Assembly: GCA_947172415.1 (NCBI GenBank)
Contig: OX359201.1
Span: forward strand, 186,001-250,000
Length of the DNA stretch: 64,000 bases
Origin: Chondrosia reniformis
Lineage: Eukaryota > Porifera > Demospongiae > Chondrillida > Chondrillidae
Direction of reading: 5' to 3'
Shown here: positions 58,021-64,000 of the stretch, piece after piece
How the letters are laid out: each line of letters opens with the position of its first letter
How positions within the stretch are numbered: position 1 is the first letter of the stretch
Made by a program: the position numbers and the translations under genes
Notes under the pieces: model-generated
The model's input: the letters and a program-made list of their open reading frames with translations, nothing else
What the model was told of the DNA's origin: nothing
Database searches by the model: none

Positions 58021-58054
58021 TTTATACTGGTCTGCCTAGACGAGTCCCATAAAA
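58021..58054. promoter_or_regulatory. 34-bp bidirectional start region, SWT1 and spinster-like genes
   Basis: Only 34 bp separate the two opposite ATG codons. Read outward, the starts are TATAAAATGGCC (SWT1) and CATAAAAATGGCT (spinster-like), an imperfect mirror. The 5' UTRs must overlap or be almost absent, and the core promoter elements must be shared or lie in each other's coding sequence. Function is inferred from geometry. Confidence 0.65.
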
Positions 58055-61000
58055 ATGGCTACCGTGCCAAGTTGCTCTGTCCTCGGGCGCTTTAGAAGGT
58101 GGACAGAAAAGAGATCAAGAGGATACTCCGTATACGTGCTAATATGGCTGACCATAACGTATTTGATAAACCAGATGGACCGTTTTCTTATCGGCATTGT
58201 AAGTAAGCGCCTCTCAAGAGACCTTGATTTTGGTACAAAGGGTTGTCTGCCGATGATGGAAACGGGCAGCTCGAACGATACTTGTCCCAGCAGGATCTGT
58301 CAGAGTATGGAAAACAGTTCATTGTAAGTCTACATCTATAATCTCTCTATATAGCTACATACCATAGTCATGGATCTGCATATAGCTACATACCATAGTC
58401 ATGGATCTGTATATAGCTACATACCATAGTCATGGATCTGTATATAGCTACATACCATAGTCCTGGATCTGCATATAGCTACATACCATAGTCATGGATC
58501 TGCATATAGCTACATACCATAGTCATGGATCTGTATATAGCTACATACCATAGTCATGGATCTGTATATAGCTACATACCATAGTCATGGATCTGTATAT
58601 AGCTACATACCATAGTCATGGATCTGCATATAGCTACATACCATAGTCATGGATCTGTATATAGCTACATACCATAGTCATGGATCTGTATATAGCTACA
58701 TACCGTAGTCATGGATCTGCATATAGCTACATACCGTAGTCATGGATCTGCATATAGCTACATACCATAGTCATGGATCTGCATATAGCTACATACCATA
58801 GTCATGGATCTGTATATAGCTACATACCATAGTCATGGATCTGTATATAGCTACATACCATAGTCATGGATCTGTATATACCTACATACCATAGTCATGG
58901 GTCTGCATATACCTACATACCATAGTCATAGATCTGTATATACCTACATACCATAGTCATGGATCTGTATATAGCTACATACCGTAGTCATGGATCTGCA
59001 TATAGCTACATACCGTAGTCATGGATCTGCATATAGCTACATACCATAGTCATGGATCTGCATATAGCTACATACCGTAGTCCTGGATCTGCATATAGCT
59101 ACATACCGTAGTCATGGATCTGCATATAGCTACATACCATAGTCATGGATCTGCATATACCTACATACCATAGTCATGGATCTGCATATGGATCTGTATA
59201 TAGCTACATACCATAGTCATGGATCTGTATATAGCTACATACCGTAGTCATGGATCTGCATATACAGTGTGTTTAGATGGTTCATACAGTGCAAGTGTTG
59301 TATATCGTGTGGTCCTGTAGATGTGATGCTGATGATGTTTGTGAGTGGACCTACCTGGGGGTGGGTCTGGAGTACCAGATCCTGGCTGGTCCCGCCTTTA
59401 CCATCATCTTCACTTTGTGTGCCATTCCACTTGGGTTCACAGCCGGATTGCCTCGTAACAACAGAAAAGTGGTTCTCTCCGTCAGCATTGTCCTCTGGAG
59501 CCTAATGACACTCCTTTCCTCCTTTACACACAACTTTGGACAGCTCCTAGCAACCAGAATAGGACTCGGACTATTGTGAGTTACCACCATCTGGAGATTG
59601 ACACTAGTTGTAGTGAATGTGAAGTGTATATAGTGTGGAATGTGATGTATGTACCAGGTACCATACTTGGAAACTAGTCTGTATAAGTAATACATAGTTG
59701 ATGTTGTCATGGATGCAATTAATATACTGAAAATAGTAGTAATACATTTAACCTATGTGTCTCCTTGACAACCCAAATACATACATAGTTCCTAATAGAG
59801 TAAGGATTTCTTCTAACTGCGTGGAACTTATCCTTTCAAAGGATCATCTCTCGACTTTTAGAGCGTCTAAAGATGCAGTTTTGTTGTCTCTTCTTGATTG
59901 CCAGACATTTTGACCCTGAGGGTCTTCTTCAGTGACTGCTGCAGTCCCTATAGAAGAGTGTAGTGATGATATTTATATTAAAGGTGTCCCTATCTAACTC
60001 TAGTGTACTGTACGTGCGTATATCTACTGCTCTATTTCTGTTGTTGTGATGTGCATACATGTCAACTTGTACATGTAGTGAGGCAGTGTGCACTCCGTAT
60101 GCTACGAGCATGCTGGCGGACTACTTTGAAGAGGTAGGTTCTTTATATGATTGTGTAATCAGGTCATGTGACATCATGTGACATCATCCTTATGGTCCCC
60201 ATGGTAGGGCCAGAGGGGCGTGGCACTGGGCGTGTACAACTGGGGGATATACATTGGCTACAGTGTGACCTTCCTCTTTGAGTTCATACTAGTGAGCACT
60301 GACTGGAGGTGGACCTACAGGATAGCCTCTCTGTTGGGGTTCCTAGTGGCTGTAGTGGTCCTTCTGACAGTACTGGAGCCAAAGAGAAGAGCAGTGGTCA
60401 GTTTAGCACAAGCAATTTAGTAGATTTATAGTTTGTAAAATTTCAATCTTTAGTGTCTATATTGGACTGAATATACCTCTTCAATCTGCACAGTTTAATG
60501 CTAAAATGGGATGTGAAAAATCTAATACATCATTTTTCTACATGCTGTGCCTATTCTGTAAAAAGCTTATAGGGGAACTAAACCTGAAGAGAGCTTTGGA
60601 TGAAGCTACAGGAGTCTTTTCTTTTCTTTTGGTCTTCAGAGGTTGAACAAGACAGCCTGTAGCACTGCCTCAGCCAAGACCATTACTTTGGCCTTCCTGA
60701 ACCCCGCCCTCATCCTGCTGTGCCTAGCTGGGGGTGTGAGGCAGGGAGCGGGGCTGACATTGGCATACAACATCAAACCCTTTGTCATCAATGAGTATTG
60801 TGACGTGGATGTGATTGGCCAGTTCATGTCATGGGTGCCCCTGGTGGGCGGGACCATTGGGGCTCTTATCGGAGGCTACGTATCAGATCGATTGAGGAGA
60901 AAGGCTGGGAGAACTGCTCGGATGTGGGTCCTCATAATAAGTCAGGTAAGTGCCCTGGGCTCCTATCCAATAAATGCCCTGGCTCTTATCCAGTAATGTA

Positions 61001-61672
61001 CTGTAGGTCTGTATTCCACTGTCTTGTTTGATTTTGTGTATTTTAAATTAATGATCCAATTTATTAGTACATTTTTTGGAGTTTTAAATGATAAATTTCT
61101 ATTTATTTTTGTAGGCAGTTGCCACACCCTTTGCAGTGGGCGTGGTCATGATACCAGTGCCGTACAACTTTCTCTCCTTTCTGGTTGCTCTGATAGTGGG
61201 AGAGATGTGGATAGGGGTGTGTTTGGCAATAGTAATAGAGTTGCTACCTCTCTCAGTAGCAGCTCTTGGAATAGCATTCTTCCTATTTGTGATCAACAAC
61301 ATTGGTGGGTGTGTCACTCTGCTGGTCCCGCCCCTCCAGGCCGCCATTGGCATCAAGTACTCCCTTTTAATTTTAGTACCAGGATCCTATGCCTTTGCAG
61401 CCATTTTATTTTTAATTACCTTCTTCATCAACTTGAAGACGTTGCCTTGTTGGAGAATGACCACATCTGCTGATGTAGCTGTGGGAGAAGGGAGACCAGA
61501 TGAGACGAAACCACTGTTGAACCTCCCGTCTAATGGTGCAGAGGATGACTTTGAAGAAAGTATAGACTACAACTCAGGACAAGAAGCTGTAAATATCAAC
61601 AGAGATGGGACACCCTCTCCTGAGGACTATGAACGATCCCAAATACTAACAGAGTCCATCGTTATCTCCTAG
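58055..61672 (+). CDS. SPNS: Spinster-like major facilitator transporter, 6 exons
   Basis: About 543 residues. Exons: 58055-58323, 59321-59575, 60079-60133, 60208-60396, 60640-60945, 61115-61672; phases close. The twelve-helix MFS pattern starts with LIWLTITYLINQMDRFLIGI; the N-half continues with VLSVSIVLWSLMTLLSSFTH and FEAVCTPYATSMLADYFEE. The loop between the halves is basic (LEPKRRA), and the C-half has motif A-like GGYVSDRLRRK. The tail of about 70 residues is acidic and cytosolic. Spinster proteins export sphingolipid or lysophospholipid from lysosomes or cells; the substrate here is not predictable. Oddly, the first lumenal loop is long and cysteine-rich (about residues 60-97: six cysteines around TCPSRICQS and CDADDVCEW). 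AATAAA lies at 61757, 85 bp past the stop. Assignment to SPNS rather than another MFS branch is moderate. Confidence 0.82.
58330..59268. repeat. 31-bp minisatellite (spinster-like intron 1)
   Basis: About 30 copies containing ATATAGCTACATACCATAGT plus CATGGATCTG, with A/G and C/T variants. It fills nearly the whole intron, from just after the donor at 58323 to about 50 bp before the acceptor at 59320. Confidence 0.95.
59775..59950. mobile_element. Dispersed repeat family 2, second copy (spinster-like intron 2)
   Basis: Shares ATTTCTTCTAACTGCG, GGATCATCTCTCGACTTTTA and AGCGTCTAAAGATGCAGTTT with the element at 47024, with substitutions. It is followed by CAGACATTTTGACCCTGAGG. The inverted arm is less clear here, so the copy is older or incomplete. 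Confidence 0.65.
60535..60640 (-). repeat. Dispersed repeat family 1, inverted copy abutting the exon 5 acceptor
   Basis: ATGCTGTGCCTATTCTGTAA, TATAGGGGAACTAAACCTGA, GAGCTTTGGATGAAGCTACA and GGAGTCTTTTCTTTTC match the reverse complement of the copy at 17405. The pyrimidine tract of the element runs straight into CTTCAG|AGG, the 3' splice site of exon 5 at 60639/60640. Confidence 0.8.
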
Positions 61673-61840
61673 CACGCTGCACCGTCACTGCTGCAGTTTA
61701 ATTATTTAATATTTTGTATATTTATGATGTTTGGATATTTCGTTTCGGTTCATTTCAATAAACCAACTTTCCACCAACTTTTCAAGTGTTTAATTGTTAG
61801 TACAGAGGTGATAAAGGAAGGTATTGCGTAATTTAACAAT

Positions 61841-62822
61841 ATGGCGGAAGGCGAAAAGAAAAAGGACTACGGGTGGTGTTGTACCGTCTTAGCAAGAGGG
61901 AGCGGTACTATTGTGGCCTTTAGTGAGTCTATGCAGTCAACTGTACCTCCTATACCTTTCATAATGGTCTCCTCACTCCTTCCATTCGAGTGCAGTCATG
62001 TTTCTCTGCGGTATCGTAACGTGTATTCCCATCCCGACCTCCACGTTGCACGGGAATATTGGAACGTGTATTGGAGCGGGTCTGCTAATGCTGTGAGTGT
62101 GTGTGTCTCTTAAGCTCCGCTCTATAAACCTCTAGCTATGTAATCATGCGTGTCTCTCTCTTTCCTCTTTCTTACAGCGTGTTTTCAGTGATTCTATTAG
62201 TATTAGAAGCGCCTATTCTTGGGTATTGTATTCCTCAGTTGGAATTTATAATTAAATTAACGACTCACGTAAAGAATTGGATGAGAATGATTGCTTATCC
62301 AATGTGAGTAACACAAATAGAATGAAACACTTGTGGTTTTGACAAACTAATTTGTGATTGTAGTATCTATTGTGCAAATCCCTTTCAAAAATTATTTTAT
62401 AGTTGACTTACAAATGTTGCCAAACTTGATTTGTAACAATGGTTAAATTTAAAAGATGTTTATATTTTGCAACTCGTAGCGATATTTATCAATATTTGTT
62501 GTTTGTTATTTGCAGTGTTGTCATAGTAATATTAGCTCTGTGTGTGTCAATATCCACACTAATAGCACAAGGACTCTTATTTCTTCTTGCTGTATTCTAC
62601 TTTGTGTTGACCATTGGAGCAAAGTGAGTTACTATTTTTAGTAACACTCATGATTATGATGTAATGTCATGTGACCTGTGATGTAGGGGAGACCATACTG
62701 ATGAGTATGTGGCAAAGTATCACAACAAGTCTGGAGAGATTGACATGATCTTACAAGAAGACATGGAGGACAGCGATGATGAAGAGATACAAATACACTC
62801 TGGAGCCAATCAGTCAAAATGA
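61841..62822 (+). CDS. CACFD1: Flower-family membrane protein (calcium channel flower domain), 5 exons
   Basis: About 182 residues, matching the family. Exons: 61841-61922, 61996-62092, 62178-62303, 62516-62623, 62687-62822. The N-terminus (KKDYGWCCTVLARGSGTIVA) is cytosolic. Membrane helices follow: FLCGIVTCIPIP..., CIGAGLLMLVFSVILLVLEA, then VVIVILALCVSISTLI and GLLFLLAVFYFVLTIGAK. The LLVLEAPILG segment holds the glutamate that is conserved in Flower proteins and proposed to line the ion path. The C-terminal tail is acidic. Flower acts on synaptic vesicles and in cell competition in flies; a role in endocytic vesicles is an inference. It starts 168 bp after the spinster-like stop on the same strand, with CAATATGGCGGAAGG at the start codon. 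Confidence 0.93.
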
Positions 62823-63111
62823 TATTCATGGCTTGCAATAGAAACATGAGTATTGTAACACTTATATGCTTGTTTTTTTAATTAACAAACTGTCTTATTA
62901 ATATCCAATTCATTTCATTGCCAATTTCTGTGAATTAAAATGATGTTTTCCTCTCTTGCCTTCTCTCACTGAAGGAAAAACTCCAAATGGAGCAACAGTT
63001 ATATATAGATCCTTATCTAAACCACAACCATTTCAACAAACATGCTGTATCAAAACATTTCATGAACTAATTCAAATCATACATGTCATGTAATAATTGT
63101 GAGAGGGTAAG
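62823..63111. other. Convergent intergenic gap, Flower and EXD3 genes
   Basis: 289 bp between tail-to-tail genes. It is AT-rich with ATTAAA-type sequences that could serve as poly(A) signals for either gene. Nothing else was seen. Confidence 0.5.
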
Positions 63112-64000
63112 TCATTTAGTGAAAAACTGTTCATATCTCTTGACAGTTCTTAAAAAATGGCCGCCTTGCCAATACACCTTTCCACAGTTGACACAAATAT
63201 AAAATTCTTTCACTTCTCCAACCTTACTGGGAGGAACCGACTCTATATCAACCTTCACTTGATTTTGTGTTAACAGCAAATCAGATCCGACAACCTTCAG
63301 GTTCCCCCATAGTCTCCCCTCTACAGCCTGCAGTCTCAGTTGGGTAGACCCTTCCTCGACATTGTTTTCTGCCGTGCCTTCAGAGTGTAAGGAGGCTACA
63401 TCAGCTTCACTGCTCTTTTGAGGTATACCAACCACCTGGAGGACTTTGGCAAATTCCATCGGAGCAACAGATAAATATGCGTCATTGTTACACACCTGCA
63501 TGACACAGAGCCTTATCTAAACCACAACCATTTTAGTTTGACACATTATATAAGCAACATACTTGACACCTGCTGAATATATCACGCTCAGTGACCTGAA
63601 CATTAAAGTACTCCAACACCTCCTTCACCTGATCCTGTGGTTTCTTTGTCATCACGTGATAACATAGCTGGTCAGGGACCTGGTTACGAGCCCAGAAGAA
63701 TGACTTTCCAGAGGTCAGGATAATCCTGTTCTCTCTAATGGCAATCTTGACCATTTCATATCGAGACTGTTCATTGGACAGTATTGCCGTGTCCACTCCA
63801 CACACCCTCAGCTGTCTCCCCAGTCCTTGGAACATGTAGTCCACTATGATGGAGAGGTCCTTGGGTCTGATGGGCGGGCCCAACAGCTTGGGGGGGTTGG
63901 GACTGGAGCGCAGTCTCACATCGCAGACCTCTCTGTAGGCCATGTCCACTTCCTCCTCTATCACGGCAGAGGCAGACTTCCTTGTAGAATCTAAAGTTGG
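63112..64000 (-). CDS. EXD3: EXD3/Mut7-C domain ribonuclease, C-terminal part; cut by the window edge
   Basis: Two exons are visible: 63563 to about 63990 (acceptor CTTTAG at 63991) and the last exon 63112-63495. Upstream exons, which in this family would carry a DEDD 3'-5' exonuclease domain, lie outside the window. What remains is the Mut7-C domain: LSIIVDYMFQGLGRQLRVCG at its start, the helical ENRIILTSGKSFFWARNQVP segment, and a zinc ribbon made by CQVCNNDAYL and CVNCGKVYWQGGHF. Mut7-C proteins are RNases; C. elegans MUT-7 acts in transposon silencing by RNA interference. The region between the zinc-ribbon halves carries an insertion of about 70 residues of low complexity. A stand-alone Mut7-C protein is the alternative. 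Confidence 0.83.

Overview
This is a 64 kb stretch of animal nuclear DNA. Twelve protein genes can be read as chains of exons joined by GT-AG introns, and eleven of them lie complete inside the window. No rRNA, tRNA or CRISPR array was seen. The gene set (GABA-B-type receptor, PH-PTB docking protein, RGS and RhoGEF proteins, CAP protein) is metazoan. Many introns are only 60-100 nt and neighbouring genes are often 34-170 bp apart. That compactness, together with minisatellite-swollen introns, resembles a sponge genome. I am confident of 'animal' and only moderately of 'sponge'; nothing here names a species.\n\nLayout, left to right: a GGAT tetranucleotide tract at the left edge; RABL6 (607-8416, +); a class C GPCR of the GABA-B type (8532-17091, +); a PH-PTB docking protein related to DOK/IRS/FRS (17818-26588, -); a very long RGS3-like gene that also encodes a RhoGEF module (27096-39849, +); an intergenic stretch with transposon debris; INPP1 (41009-42652, +); a secreted CAP-domain protein (43258-44136, -); the mitochondrial thiamine pyrophosphate carrier SLC25A19 (45172-47892, -); a DH-PH RhoGEF similar to PLEKHG5/6 (48003-53063, +); the WW-PIN endoribonuclease SWT1 (53154-58020, -); a spinster-like major facilitator (58055-61672, +); the Flower/CACFD1 membrane protein (61841-62822, +); and the 3' end of an EXD3/Mut7-C gene (63112 to the right edge, -).\n\nFour of the genes act in receptor and small G-protein signalling: the GPCR, the RGS-GEF, the docking protein and the second RhoGEF. 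INPP1 acts in inositol phosphate recycling. The rest are housekeeping genes and there is no operon logic. Three divergent pairs may share promoters: docking protein/RGS3-like (507 bp), SLC25A19/RhoGEF (110 bp) and SWT1/spinster (34 bp).\n\nThe most unusual content is repetitive. By my boundaries about 9 kb is tandem repeat, nearly all intronic. Two arrays reiterate a consensus 5' splice site about 15 and 30 times. Four arrays lie in frame in the docking-protein exon; one encodes 16 copies of a YTNQ motif, which fits the Grb2 SH2 consensus. A dispersed repeat family of about 200 bp has at least seven copies and appears to form the 3' splice site of one spinster exon. The RGS3-like gene has the order C2-PDZ-DH-PH-RGS, putting a G-alpha GAP and a Rho activator in one chain.
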